64,000 nucleotides of DNA from Ruminiclostridium cellobioparum subsp. termitidis CT1112 (GTDB taxonomy: Bacteria; Bacillota; Clostridia; Acetivibrionales; DSM-1351), in contig NZ_AORV01000026.1 of assembly GCF_000350485.1 (NCBI RefSeq), forward strand, positions 124,001 through 188,000. Direction: 5' to 3'. The first letter of the stretch is position 1. The number at the start of each line of letters is the position of its first letter. This document shows, piece after piece, positions 18,124 to 26,715 of the stretch. The notes below the pieces were generated by a model. It saw nothing but the letters and a program-made list of their open reading frames with translations. It did not search any database and was not told the DNA's origin. The position numbers and the translations under genes were made by a program.

Positions 18124-19137
18124 CTATTTATAATATTGGTTAAGGTTATCTTTTGTAACAGGAGTGGTATCACGGTAGATTTTCTTTTCAACAGGTTCTC
18201 CTGAAATGAGTTTTTTCAGCCAGCTATGGATTTCAGCTGCTATCTTGTCCGGTCCGCCTGTGATGAGAACAGACATTCTGATAGCTTCATTTTTAGACAT
18301 TGCAGCCAGCTCTTCATTAGTTGCATCGGCGGCAAAGATACCAAAATCGTCTGTAAATTTGCCTGAAGCTTTTACCGCTTCATTGGCTCCAACTGCACCG
18401 CCTCCGCCAATACAAGCGATGACTTTAATATTTGGATTGGCCTGAAGGATTGTTTCGGTCTTGTTTTGACCTTCGGTAGGATTGATGGCACTGCTCTTAG
18501 CTACAATTTTGGCATTCGGAGCATTTTCCTTGATCCCGTCAACGATACCGCTGCCTCTTTTGACCAGGATCTCCAACTGTGGATAATCCAATACTGCAAC
18601 TTCACATTCACCTTTGAATTTATCGTTAATCCATTTTGCAGCCTGTTCTCCAATTATTTTGCCTAAGGCATAATTGTCAATCAACCAGTTAACATCAGAG
18701 TTTTCAATATCTTCATCCCAGCAAAAAACTTTGATACCTGCTTCTCTAGCCTGCCCCAATACAGTTTCCAAAGCTTTCGCTTCTGATGGCTGGATGACGA
18801 TCACATTGACACCGCTGGAAATAAAGTTTTCTACTTCTTGTATTTGAGTTGCAGGATTGCTTTTGCAATCCAGATATGTAATGCTTCCGCCGTCTGCCTC
18901 TATAAGTTTCTTTAACTCCTCACACGAACTTGCGAATATCTGATTGCTTAAATCGTTAACGGTCATACCAACTTTTAATACTGCTTTCTGTGTATCATTG
19001 TCTTTTACTTCAGCGGATTTTCCTGCAGTACTGTTGCCGGATGGCCCTGCAGGATCACCTGCAGCAGCTCCGCAGCCTGCCAGTATTGTTACCAGAACGG
19101 CAACACATACAAGAATCGATAGAAACCTTTTTTTCAT
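18124..19137 (-). CDS. Sugar ABC transporter substrate-binding lipoprotein (RbsB type)
   Basis: This 337-residue protein begins with a lipoprotein signal (MKKRFLSILVCVAVLVTILA followed by GCG), so it is anchored outside the membrane. The mature part is a type I periplasmic-binding fold (residues 55-330: VLKVGMTVNDLSNQIFASSC to NEAIRMSVLITGGPDKIAAE). It captures a ribose-like or polyol ligand and delivers it to the RbsC/RbsA-type transporter encoded next. An AGGAGG site precedes the ATG. Confidence 0.92.
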   Translation of the reverse strand: MKKRFLSILVCVAVLVTILAGCGAAAGDPAGPSGNSTAGKSAEVKDNDTQKAVLKVGMTVNDLSNQIFASSCEELKKLIEADGGSITYLDCKSNPATQIQEVENFISSGVNVIVIQPSEAKALETVLGQAREAGIKVFCWDEDIENSDVNWLIDNYALGKIIGEQAAKWINDKFKGECEVAVLDYPQLEILVKRGSGIVDGIKENAPNAKIVAKSSAINPTEGQNKTETILQANPNIKVIACIGGGGAVGANEAVKASGKFTDDFGIFAADATNEELAAMSKNEAIRMSVLITGGPDKIAAEIHSWLKKLISGEPVEKKIYRDTTPVTKDNLNQYYK

Positions 19138-19259
19138 ATTACTTCCTCCTTTAAATTATAAAAAAGTATTTGTTTATGAGCAATTAGCCTCAATATAGCT
19201 AACTACTAGTCTGTAATTTACTTTCCTAATCTATAGATTCCAAAGCATAACAAGAAAAT

Positions 19260-20024
19260 TTACTGACAGGTATAAGCCCCATCTACAATAAGGTCATGTC
19301 CCGATGTATATGTTGAAGCACCGCTCGCCAGATAAAGCACCGCACCGACTAATTCCTCCGGTCTTCCCATGCGGTGCATTGGCATCAGCGGCATCCACGC
19401 ATCTTTCAATTCCTTTGGGGTATCAACCGACATAGGGGTGGCAATATATCCCGGGCTAAGGCTGTTTACACGAATGCCGTAATCTGCCCACTCAATTGCA
19501 AGAGATTTTGTAAGATGCATAACACCCGCTTTTGAAGCATTATAAGAGGCCTGCCATTGGGGAATGTTTACAATAGTGCCCGACATGGACGCCATATTTA
19601 TTATACTTCCTTGAATATTCTTTTCAATCATTACTCTGCCTGCAGCACGAGCCACTATGTATTCACCTGTCAAATTTATGTCTACAACTCTTCGCCATTC
19701 ATCAACAGTTGCATCAATCGTAGACTTATGTATACAAATACCTGCATTATTAAATACAATATCAATAGTGCCGGAACGCTTTAAAACCTCAGAGATTGCA
19801 GCATCCACCTGTTTTTCATCAGTAACGTCGGCTATGATACTATAAGCTTTTCCGCCATCCTCCGTAATCAATTTTACTGTTTCAGCAGCTTCAGACAGCT
19901 CAAAGACAGCTACTTCAGCTCCAGCCCTGGCTAACCCTCTTGCCACAACCTGGCCAATTCCCCGGCCCGCTCCGGTTACAATGGCAACCTTTCCCTTAAG
20001 TCCAAAAAGTTCATTTAAATACAT
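19260..20024 (-). CDS. Short-chain dehydrogenase/reductase (sugar or polyol type)
   Basis: This classical 254-residue SDR has TGAGRGIGQ, NNAG and the catalytic YNASK motif (in WQASYNASKAGVMHLTK). It is closely related in sequence and motifs to the SDR at 6763-7542, including a near-identical C-terminal half (INMASMSGTIVNIPQ vs INTASMSAHIVNVPQ). In the operon it sits between the kinase and the ABC importer, so it should act on the imported sugar or polyol. A GGAGG site lies seven bases before the ATG. Confidence 0.88.
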   Translation of the reverse strand: MYLNELFGLKGKVAIVTGAGRGIGQVVARGLARAGAEVAVFELSEAAETVKLITEDGGKAYSIIADVTDEKQVDAAISEVLKRSGTIDIVFNNAGICIHKSTIDATVDEWRRVVDINLTGEYIVARAAGRVMIEKNIQGSIINMASMSGTIVNIPQWQASYNASKAGVMHLTKSLAIEWADYGIRVNSLSPGYIATPMSVDTPKELKDAWMPLMPMHRMGRPEELVGAVLYLASGASTYTSGHDLIVDGAYTCQ

Positions 20025-20069
20025 ACATAATCCTCCAATTCTTTATCATCCTATATTTATTTATCACTT

Positions 20070-21044
20070 CTAATAATTAAGCAGGGGAACCTTGCTCATG
20101 CATTCTTCTATTTCTTCCAGGCTTGGAAGAGCAGTAATGGCACCGCCTTTGGCGGTTGTCAGTGAACCTGCTGCATTTGCAAATGACAGGATATTCTCTA
20201 ATTCCGCTTTTGACATATTTCTAATATCCGAGAGCTGCTTTCCTCTGATCCGATAATGGACCGCACCTAAAAATGCATCTCCGGCACCATTTGTATCAAT
20301 TGTATTCACATCATAGGCAGGCAGGATTCCGAATATTTCACCCTTTCGGTAACATGCTCCCTTAGCCCCCATTGATACCAGGATCAAAGCAGCACCCTCT
20401 TCCGCAAGCAGCATTGAACCTTTCACAAGATCCTTTTCTCCTGTGAGTAAAATCATTTCTTCCTCCGACACCTTTACTATATCGGCGAAGGTAAGACCCA
20501 ACAGCATTTGCTCTTTTGCTTTTTCTGCACTGTCCCAAAGCAAAGGTCTGTAATTGGGATCGTAACTGATGATGCATCCTTTTTTCTTTGCCAGGCTGAC
20601 TGCGTGAAAAGTTGCACTTCTGGAAGGTTCATCCGTCAGGGAGACTGAACCGAAATGCAAAATATGGCTATTATCTATGATTAATTCATTGACCTCCTCC
20701 GGCTCAAGCATCATGTCAGCACCGGGTTTACGGTAAAAACTGAACGAGCGGTCACCTTTATGGTCAAGCTGAACAAAAGCGAGTGTTGTATTTACCGTTT
20801 CAGAGATCACCAATCCCTCTGTAGAGATTCCTATGCCCTCCAATGTACCTCTCAGAAATGCACCAAAACTATCCTTCCCGACTTTGCCTATAAAGGCTGT
20901 CTTTCCTCCCATACGGCTGTTTGCTGCCAAAACATTAGCCGGTGCTCCGCCCGGATTTCGGGCAAACAGCAGATCGCCACGCTGATTGTTGCCGGCAGGT
21001 GTAAAATCTATGAGCAATTCTCCGATTGCAGTTACATCAAACAA
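20070..21044 (-). CDS. PfkB family carbohydrate kinase (fructokinase-like)
   Basis: This 324-residue PfkB kinase has the N-terminal GGAPANVLAA motif and the C-terminal DTNGAGDAFLGAV motif with the catalytic Asp. The sequence around RSFSFYRKPGADMML resembles bacterial fructokinases. The start is TTG at 21044, nine bases after GGAGG; no ATG fits. With the polyol-type dehydrogenases in the operon a reasonable pathway is polyol to ketose, then phosphorylation to the ketose phosphate. Confidence 0.88.
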   Translation of the reverse strand: MFDVTAIGELLIDFTPAGNNQRGDLLFARNPGGAPANVLAANSRMGGKTAFIGKVGKDSFGAFLRGTLEGIGISTEGLVISETVNTTLAFVQLDHKGDRSFSFYRKPGADMMLEPEEVNELIIDNSHILHFGSVSLTDEPSRSATFHAVSLAKKKGCIISYDPNYRPLLWDSAEKAKEQMLLGLTFADIVKVSEEEMILLTGEKDLVKGSMLLAEEGAALILVSMGAKGACYRKGEIFGILPAYDVNTIDTNGAGDAFLGAVHYRIRGKQLSDIRNMSKAELENILSFANAAGSLTTAKGGAITALPSLEEIEECMSKVPLLNY

Positions 21045-21065
21045 GAGCTTTTACCTCCAATTTTT

Positions 21066-21458
21066 TCACAATATCTGACTAAACTCTATTTTTTCGGCAT
21101 TCGGCCCCTTAATCCTGAAAAATTTTACACCCTGCTCCCAAAAAGGGAGAAACTGAATCTCTGTATCAAGCAGCAAATGCCCATCAGCCCTGATCATATC
21201 AAAAGCTTTTTCAATGTCTGTCACATCTATTGCAATATGATCAATGGCACCATCTGTTTCACAAGCATTATTATTTTGGTAAGTTTCGATAATAAGATTT
21301 TTTAACTTCAGGAATGCCACCTTTTCATTTGCAGCCTCATTTGCCGTCTCAAGGGCAGTTTCAAAACCAAGGCTGTTGTAGAATTCAATTGTCTTCCGGA
21401 TATCGTTCGTTGGGATACCAATATGTTGAATACCGGTCACAAATTTTGATACTGACAT
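21066..21458 (-). CDS. VOC family protein in sugar operon
   Basis: This 130-residue protein is a single VOC domain, with GIQHIGIPTNDIRKTIEFYN at the start, DHIAIDVTDIEKAFDMI in the middle and RIKGPNAEKIEFSQIL at the end. It has spacing and His/Glu positions like glyoxalase-fold isomerases and epimerases. Its place between dehydrogenase and kinase suggests a sugar epimerase or detoxification role, but this is inference. An AAGGAG site precedes the ATG. Confidence 0.8.
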   Translation of the reverse strand: MSVSKFVTGIQHIGIPTNDIRKTIEFYNSLGFETALETANEAANEKVAFLKLKNLIIETYQNNNACETDGAIDHIAIDVTDIEKAFDMIRADGHLLLDTEIQFLPFWEQGVKFFRIKGPNAEKIEFSQIL

Positions 21459-21469
21459 ATGCCTACTCC

Positions 21470-22519
21470 TTAATTAGCTATTTTGACAACTGCTTTTACA
21501 ATATTAGCCTTATCACGTACACTCAAGTCCATAGCATTCTGTAAGTCTTCAAATTCGAAAATATTTGTGACAATACCTTTAAGATTTACTTTACCGCTTG
21601 CAACTGCGTCAATGGCCATCGGATAGATATGCCTGTAACGGAATACAGTATTAAAACTCAACTCCTTGTCCAAAGCAAGGCTCATGGGCATATTCATCAT
21701 ACCTGTCTTTCCGTAGCCGACCAGTACAATTGTAGCACCTTTTTTAACCATATGTATTGTCTGCTGTGTTGTGATTTCAGTGCCGGCAGTTTCAACTGCA
21801 AGGTCACAGCCCACGCCTCCCGTCAGCTCCAATACCGCTTTAACCGCATCCTGCTCTCCGGCATTGATGACTCCGGTTGCGCCCAATTCCATTGCCTTAT
21901 CCAGACGCTTCTGCATGACATCAACAACATATACTTTGGAAACCCCCATTGCTTTAAGTGCCATCATTGTAACAAGACCAATACATCCCGAACCGGTAAC
22001 AACGGCAGTTTGCCCTGCATGAGCTCCACCCTGCATGCCGGCATGGAAACCAACTGCCAGGGGTTCAATCAATGCGCCTTCAAGAGTACTCACATTATCA
22101 GGAAGTTTAAAACAAAGCTCTGCCTCATGTGCCACATATTCCTGAAATACGCCATCCACGGGCGGAGTTGCAAAGAATATGACATCGGGGCAAAGGTTAT
22201 ATTTTCCGGTTCTGCAGAATTCACATTGACCGCAAGTCTTTCCAGGCTCAAGTGCAACGCGGTCCCCCACCTTGAGATGTTTTACATTTTTGCCCACTTC
22301 CACCACAGTACCACCCGGTTCATGTCCCAGAACAAATGGAGGATTTACTATGTAATCGCCTATTCTGCCAGTTTCATAATAATGCAGATCAGAACCACAG
22401 ATACCTACATATTCAAGTTTTACTAAAACCTCATTGTCGGCAGTTTGCGGAATGTCCTTTTCAGTAAAGCCCATTTTACCTATCCCTTCCATAACTGCAA
22501 TCTTCATTTTTCCTTGCAC
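21470..22519 (-). CDS. Zinc-dependent polyol dehydrogenase (sorbitol/xylitol dehydrogenase type)
   Basis: This medium-chain dehydrogenase of about 349 residues has the catalytic-zinc region [11 protein letters not shown] and [12 protein letters not shown], the structural zinc loop [15 protein letters not shown], and nucleotide-binding GSGCIGLV. Sorbitol and xylitol dehydrogenases share this layout. The likely start is GTG at 22519, eight bases after GGAGGGG; an internal ATG at 22507 is the alternative. It is the first gene of the operon and sits just downstream of a consensus promoter and a palindromic operator. Confidence 0.9.
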   Translation of the reverse strand: MQGKMKIAVMEGIGKMGFTEKDIPQTADNEVLVKLEYVGICGSDLHYYETGRIGDYIVNPPFVLGHEPGGTVVEVGKNVKHLKVGDRVALEPGKTCGQCEFCRTGKYNLCPDVIFFATPPVDGVFQEYVAHEAELCFKLPDNVSTLEGALIEPLAVGFHAGMQGGAHAGQTAVVTGSGCIGLVTMMALKAMGVSKVYVVDVMQKRLDKAMELGATGVINAGEQDAVKAVLELTGGVGCDLAVETAGTEITTQQTIHMVKKGATIVLVGYGKTGMMNMPMSLALDKELSFNTVFRYRHIYPMAIDAVASGKVNLKGIVTNIFEFEDLQNAMDLSVRDKANIVKAVVKIAN

Positions 22520-22559
22520 GTAATCAACCCCTCCCAAGTTATTATGAAAGTCACTTTAT

Positions 22560-22632
22560 TAAAGTATTTATAATAAATACTTTATATAAACGACTTAATT
22601 AACATTATAGGTATAACCCCTTTGCTTGTCAA
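22560..22632 (-). promoter_or_regulatory. Operon promoter with palindromic operator
   Basis: On the minus strand TTGACA (22632-22627) and TATAAT (22609-22604) are 17 bp apart, a perfect consensus promoter for the sugar operon. From about +13 to +37 lies a perfect palindrome (22560-22584) with 11-bp arms, TAAAGTATTTA and TAAATACTTTA, around TAA. It is a good candidate for the operator of the divergent ROK repressor, acting as a downstream block. Confidence 0.8.
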
Positions 22633-22777
22633 CATGAATTTTTATTAATACTCACGGTAAAAGCATGAGACCGCTTTGTTTTTTAACCTTGTAAATATAT
22701 GAAAAATAGGTTATATTAATAACCATTAATAAAACACTTTATACAAACTATAAACTAAACAGAAAGGTTAGAATTAA

Positions 22778-23905
22778 ATGAAATATAATAAATCAAATAA
22801 CATAGATGTAAAAAAAGAAAATAGAAACCGTATTTATAAACTGATTTGTGAAAAGGAGAGAATTTCCAAGCCCGAAATTGCTTATCTTCTTGGTATCAGT
22901 ATGCCTACCGTTATGCAGAATGTGAAATCCTTACAGGATGAAGGCTTGGTGGAGGAAGCCGGCGTTTTGGGGTCTACCGGAGGAAGAAAGGCAGTAGCAA
23001 TATCCTGTGTGGAGAATGCCAGATATGCAATCGGAGTGGATATTACACGAAACCATATAAGTACGGTACTGATAAATTTAACCGGAAATATTGTTGAAAG
23101 TATCCGGGTATCGAAAAAATACCAAAATACACTGGACCATGCCCAGGAAATGGGGAAACTTATCGATAATGTGATTGAAAAATCCGGAATAAACCCTTCA
23201 AAAATATTGGGGGTGGGAATTTCCCTTCCAGGGATATTGTCAGATGATGGATTAACCTTAGTGAGTTCCTATGTTTTACAAGTTACCAATGAAAGGTTTG
23301 CAAACTATCAGAATTACATAAAGTATCCCTACCTTTTGTGTAATGATGCCAATGCTGCAGGTATTGCAGAAATGTGGAACAGAAATACGCTGAAAAATGC
23401 AATTTATCTTTCTTTGAGTAATACAGTGGGCGGTTCGATTCTTCTGGATAACAAAATTTATTTAGGTGAAAACCAGCGCGGCGGAGAATTCGGACATATG
23501 ACAATTGAGCGCAACGGATTACAATGCTATTGCGGCAAGAAGGGCTGTCTGGATACTTACTGCTCGGCTCTGGTTTTAGCAGAACATACAAACGGAAATC
23601 TAGCTGACTTTTTTGACTTGTTGAAAAAGGGCGATAGAAAAATAGAAGCAGTGTGGGAAAAATATTTGGACTATCTCGCTACCGCTGTTAATAATTTACG
23701 TATGTTTTTTGACTGCAGTATAATTTTAGGCGGTTATGTCGGGGCTTATATTGATGAATATATGGCCAAATTAAAAGGATATATCGCAAATTTAAATACT
23801 TTTGAGATGGATGGCAATTATGTTCAAGTATGCCATTACAAGCGGGAAGCTGCTGCAGTGGGTGCTGCACTGCTTCATATCAAGCCGTTTATTGATAATA
23901 TTTAA
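22778..23905 (+). CDS. ROK family transcriptional regulator
   Basis: This 375-residue protein has a winged HTH (residues 15-75, SKPEIAYLLGISMPTVMQNV) followed by a ROK domain with the zinc motif CYCGKKGCLDTYC. It shares the whole architecture and many residues with the ROK gene at 8878. It is divergent from the polyol/sugar operon and is the natural repressor of it, induced by the sugar or its phosphate. An AGAAAGG site precedes the ATG. Confidence 0.88.
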   Translation: MKYNKSNNIDVKKENRNRIYKLICEKERISKPEIAYLLGISMPTVMQNVKSLQDEGLVEEAGVLGSTGGRKAVAISCVENARYAIGVDITRNHISTVLINLTGNIVESIRVSKKYQNTLDHAQEMGKLIDNVIEKSGINPSKILGVGISLPGILSDDGLTLVSSYVLQVTNERFANYQNYIKYPYLLCNDANAAGIAEMWNRNTLKNAIYLSLSNTVGGSILLDNKIYLGENQRGGEFGHMTIERNGLQCYCGKKGCLDTYCSALVLAEHTNGNLADFFDLLKKGDRKIEAVWEKYLDYLATAVNNLRMFFDCSIILGGYVGAYIDEYMAKLKGYIANLNTFEMDGNYVQVCHYKREAAAVGAALLHIKPFIDNI

Positions 23906-23933
23906 AAAGCATTATTATGATTGCTGCTTTTTT
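23904..23933 (+). terminator. Terminator after the ROK gene
   Basis: AAAAAGCA and TGCTTTTT form a stem that overlaps the stop region of the ROK gene and ends in a T run. It fits an intrinsic terminator. Confidence 0.65.
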
Positions 23934-23935
23934 AG

Positions 23936-24072
23936 TCAGTCTATTTTATATACACCCTGATATTCGGGTTTTAGCATTTGCGCAATTTTCCTCATTGCGG
24001 TATATACACATTCTTCATCCCGATTATCACAGTTGGCTAACTGGCAGCAATAGCTCTGTATCCATTACCCCA
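23936..24072 (-). pseudogene. Small gene interrupted by an in-frame stop
   Basis: Downstream of the DUF6809-like gene, after 15 bases, the minus strand reads ATG GGG TAA and then an open frame encoding WIQSYCCQLANCDNRDEECV and YTAMRKIAQMLKPEYQGVYKID. The protein-like composition and operon position suggest a real short gene whose third codon has become a stop. No homologue is recalled with certainty. Confidence 0.35.
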
Positions 24073-24087
24073 TTGTACCTATCAATC

Positions 24088-24381
24088 TTAATCAGCTCCC
24101 TTCACAAGCTCCTCCTTTCCGTTCAATACTTCCATGATGATCACTGCCCCAAGCTTAAATCCGTTCATGAACGCTTCAGAAGCTTCTATTGAACCTGCTT
24201 CAGAACGCAAATCCATCAATTTTTCTAGTTGATTGTAGTCTTCTTGTGAAAGCTTATTTCTCCACATCGCCAGTGTTTCGGATATTCTTTTGTTTAACGG
24301 ACGATATTCGGGATGTTTTGAAACAATCAATTCATCCACGCATATATTCCCCTCATATAATTCTTCCAAAATAGACCTCAT
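24088..24381 (-). CDS. Small hypothetical protein (DUF6809-like)
   Basis: This 97-residue protein, MRSILEELYEGNICVDELIV at the start and EAFMNGFKLGAVIIMEVLNG near the end, resembles a family of small clostridial proteins I know as DUF6809, of unknown function. It is helical and soluble. The ATG at 24381 follows AGAAGG. It is divergent from a small XRE regulator, and both promoters contain a copy of the same operator, so the two genes appear to form one control unit. Confidence 0.65.
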   Translation of the reverse strand: MRSILEELYEGNICVDELIVSKHPEYRPLNKRISETLAMWRNKLSQEDYNQLEKLMDLRSEAGSIEASEAFMNGFKLGAVIIMEVLNGKEELVKGAD

Positions 24382-24422
24382 ATTTCGCCTTCTTTCTATC
24401 CTTCTATTTACTTTCCAATACA

Positions 24423-24477
24423 ATCTTAGCGATATTTTCGCTAAAAGTCAATAGCGAATAATTCGCTAAACTATAAT
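24423..24477. promoter_or_regulatory. Divergent promoters, each with a TAGCGA-N5-TCGCTA operator
   Basis: Two copies of TAGCGA-N5-TCGCTA lie at 24427-24443 and 24452-24468, with centres 25 bp apart. The first sits inside the 17-bp spacer of a minus-strand promoter (TTGACT at 24451-24446, TAAGAT at 24428-24423). The second lies just upstream of the TATAAT box (24472-24477) of the XRE gene. This is the expected layout for repression of both genes by the XRE protein. Confidence 0.75.
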
Positions 24478-24497
24478 TGTATTGAGGTGATCCCATT

Positions 24498-24716
24498 ATG
24501 TATGGAAGAATACGAAATTTACGCGAGGATAAGGATATGACACAAATACAGGTTGCAGCATACCTCAATTGCAGTCAAAGAATTTATAGTAATTATGAGC
24601 GTGGCGAAGTGGATATACCTACCAGTATCTTAATCAAACTGGCAGATCTACATAATACAAGTACAGACTATCTTCTTAACAGGACAAATGTAAAAAAACC
24701 ATATTCTAAAGACTGA
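24498..24716 (+). CDS. Small XRE family regulator
   Basis: This 72-residue protein is one Cro/CI-type helix-turn-helix: MYGRIRNLREDKDMTQIQVA, then NCSQRIYSNYERGEVDIP and LIKLADLHNTSTDYLLNRT. It is the typical size of clostridial single-domain XRE repressors. A GAGGTGAT site precedes the ATG. Paired inverted repeats in the divergent promoter region make it a likely autorepressor that also controls the DUF6809-like gene. Confidence 0.88.
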   Translation: MYGRIRNLREDKDMTQIQVAAYLNCSQRIYSNYERGEVDIPTSILIKLADLHNTSTDYLLNRTNVKKPYSKD

Positions 24717-24816
24717 AGAAACATATGCTTTAGGAGACCGCAACTATTCACACAAATAAAACCCTAAAATCTCTTTGCGTTTAAATGGCTATGACAATTG
24801 CCGCTCATTACAATTG

Positions 24817-25023
24817 TCAACAACCAGATAACCGTTGCCCCAGCATGTCCCAATCCTCCATAAACTGACGTGCCAGATTGGGCCGTCTCCTCACAGCCAG
24901 CGGATGATAGGAGACAATGCAGGGATATCCCAGTACAACATGCCATAGCCCTCTCAGATTTTTTACATGGGCCTCCCTATCATCAAACATCGCCTGAACA
25001 ACCGTATCTCCCAGACAAACCAT
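24817..25023 (-). pseudogene. C-terminal remnant of a uracil-DNA glycosylase
   Basis: The 68-codon frame encodes VVLGYPCIVSYHPLAVRRRP followed by NLARQFMEDWDMLGQRL, which resembles the C-terminal part of family-4-like uracil-DNA glycosylases with their HP[SL]A motif. The N-terminal half with the catalytic and Fe-S cysteine motifs is missing, and no ribosome binding site precedes the ATG. The rest of 24717-25266 holds no other gene. Confidence 0.55.
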
Positions 25024-25266
25024 TTTTTAAAAGATAGGGAGTTCAAACTAACTCTCCCAAACCTATTGGGTTCATTGTATCAAACATTCAGGGCAGGCTT
25101 AGTATTTATAGCGCTTGAACTGCCGATTTACCTGTGTTAAAATATTAGTTAGATTACTCGAACATTATAGCCATTTAACTGTTTTTATAACAATAAACAA
25201 AGGGAGCCTCCTATTTTTTCGTACGTCGCTTTATTTAAAATTGGCAGTGAGGAAGGTAAATATGAT

Positions 25267-26274
25267 ATGAACCTGCAAACAGCTGTAAATTCAAGAGTTC
25301 CCATGGAACAACCGCTGGAGCTTTGCTTCCGGCAATCCAAAAACGACGGGGCGTTTACTTTCTTTGAAGCGGATGAAGAGTTTGCCTCGGGCCATATAAA
25401 ACAGCTTATATTTAAAAACAAGTTTTTTATATCCAGTATGGATTACGCTTTTCGTTACCCCACTCGGAAGGATTATACGTTAACCAATCAATTTCTGGAA
25501 ATTTTATACCTGGAATCCATCAAAGCGGAAAGCTGGGAGTACGAGTTCGGAAGATTTCAAGTGCAGTCGGGCATAGGCACTCACATAAATCAAAAGCACC
25601 AGGGAAAACTCGTATTCTTGCCAATGACTCCCGTTCGCGGAATCCAAATTATGATCTGGGAAGAGTTTTATTTGCAGTATTTAAGAGAGAGATTTTCAAG
25701 CAATGCCTTGAACGTCAGTGATCTTATCAAAATGAACTATAAAAGCTGCTTCAGTCCCGATTTGCAGCTTGTTCTCAAGCAAATCAAACACAGCATGGAA
25801 TCCGATGTTTCGTCGGAATTATATTATGAAGGCAAAATAATGGAAATACTGTACCTGGTTGCTGCCAAAGCCAATGAAATCCTTTCCTCGGAGCACAACC
25901 ACAATCGCCGCTTGACAGAAGAAGATTTTACGGCCGTCAACAAAGCAAGAACAATTATTGACGAACAGCTTTCGTCTTCACCTAAAATTTCCGAATTAGC
26001 TTTTTTGACAAATACAAGTGCAGGTAAACTGCAAAATGATTTTCAGCTTGCCTTTGGCAGTACCATTCACGGGTATGTGATTAAAGCCCGGATGAAAGAG
26101 GCATTACACAGGATTGACAGTACCGGCGAACCAATATATATAATTGCTAAAAGTGTTGGCTGCAAGAGCCCCAGCCGGTTTGCGGAACTTTTTAAAAACA
26201 CTTATGGAATTACCCCCATGGAATACCGCTGTCTAAAAAACAACCGTTGTCAGGAGAATAAAAATGATGGATAA
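25267..26274 (+). CDS. AraC family transcriptional regulator
   Basis: This 335-residue protein has an N-terminal sensor region of about 220 residues and a C-terminal AraC HTH (residues 230-325: KISELAFLTNTSAGKLQNDF, then IYIIAKSVGCKSPSRFAELF and KNTYGITPMEYR). The arrangement is that of YbtA/PchR-like regulators near siderophore and iron ABC genes. It overlaps the DtxR-type gene by 11 bp, so the two are co-translated, and the pair converges on two ABC transporter genes. A GGAAGG site precedes the ATG. Confidence 0.85.
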   Translation: MNLQTAVNSRVPMEQPLELCFRQSKNDGAFTFFEADEEFASGHIKQLIFKNKFFISSMDYAFRYPTRKDYTLTNQFLEILYLESIKAESWEYEFGRFQVQSGIGTHINQKHQGKLVFLPMTPVRGIQIMIWEEFYLQYLRERFSSNALNVSDLIKMNYKSCFSPDLQLVLKQIKHSMESDVSSELYYEGKIMEILYLVAAKANEILSSEHNHNRRLTEEDFTAVNKARTIIDEQLSSSPKISELAFLTNTSAGKLQNDFQLAFGSTIHGYVIKARMKEALHRIDSTGEPIYIIAKSVGCKSPSRFAELFKNTYGITPMEYRCLKNNRCQENKNDG

Positions 26275-26656
26275 GCTTTCCTTTACCATGGAAAATTACC
26301 TCGAAGCCGTCTATGAGTTATCGGGAGAAAGTGGAAGTGTCCGGCTAACGGATGTTGCCGCGTGGATGAATGTCACAAAATCAACAGCCAACACAGCCAT
26401 GTCCATACTTGCTCAAAAAGGCTTGATTACAAATGAGAAGTATCAGCAAATTTATCTCACGGATGCCGGTCTGGAAACAGCAGGTATCATTTCAGAAAAA
26501 CACCACATCATTCAAAGGTTTTTTACGGATGTCCTGAGAATAGACGACGGTACGGCCGACACCGACGCATGTGCAATCGAGCATGTAATCAGCGGCAAAT
26601 CAGTTACCGCCATGCGTGATTTTCTAAAGGATTTTTCAAAAAATAGCAAGATATAG
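26264..26656 (+). CDS. DtxR/MntR family metal-dependent regulator
   Basis: This 130-residue protein has the DtxR winged-helix domain (residues 5-75: FTMENYLEAVYELSGESGSV, VTKSTANTAMSILAQKGLI) and the start of the metal-binding dimerisation domain (ISEKHHIIQRFFTDVL and ACAIEHVISGKSVTAM). It lacks a C-terminal SH3-like domain, as in MntR-size members. It should sense Fe2+ or Mn2+. It follows the AraC gene with an 11-bp overlap and is next to ABC transporters likely involved in iron uptake. Confidence 0.85.
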   Translation: MMDKLSFTMENYLEAVYELSGESGSVRLTDVAAWMNVTKSTANTAMSILAQKGLITNEKYQQIYLTDAGLETAGIISEKHHIIQRFFTDVLRIDDGTADTDACAIEHVISGKSVTAMRDFLKDFSKNSKI

Positions 26657-26660
26657 ATAA

Positions 26661-26698
26661 ACGCCGGAACATTTATAACTTTCCGGCGTCTGTTTTTT
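26661..26698 (+). terminator. Terminator after the DtxR gene
   Basis: ACGCCGGAA and TTCCGGCGT form a 9-bp stem, followed by TGTTTTTT. It ends the AraC/DtxR transcript in the short convergent gap before the ABC genes. Confidence 0.8.
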
Positions 26699-26715
26699 AA
26701 AAGGACTCATAAGCT

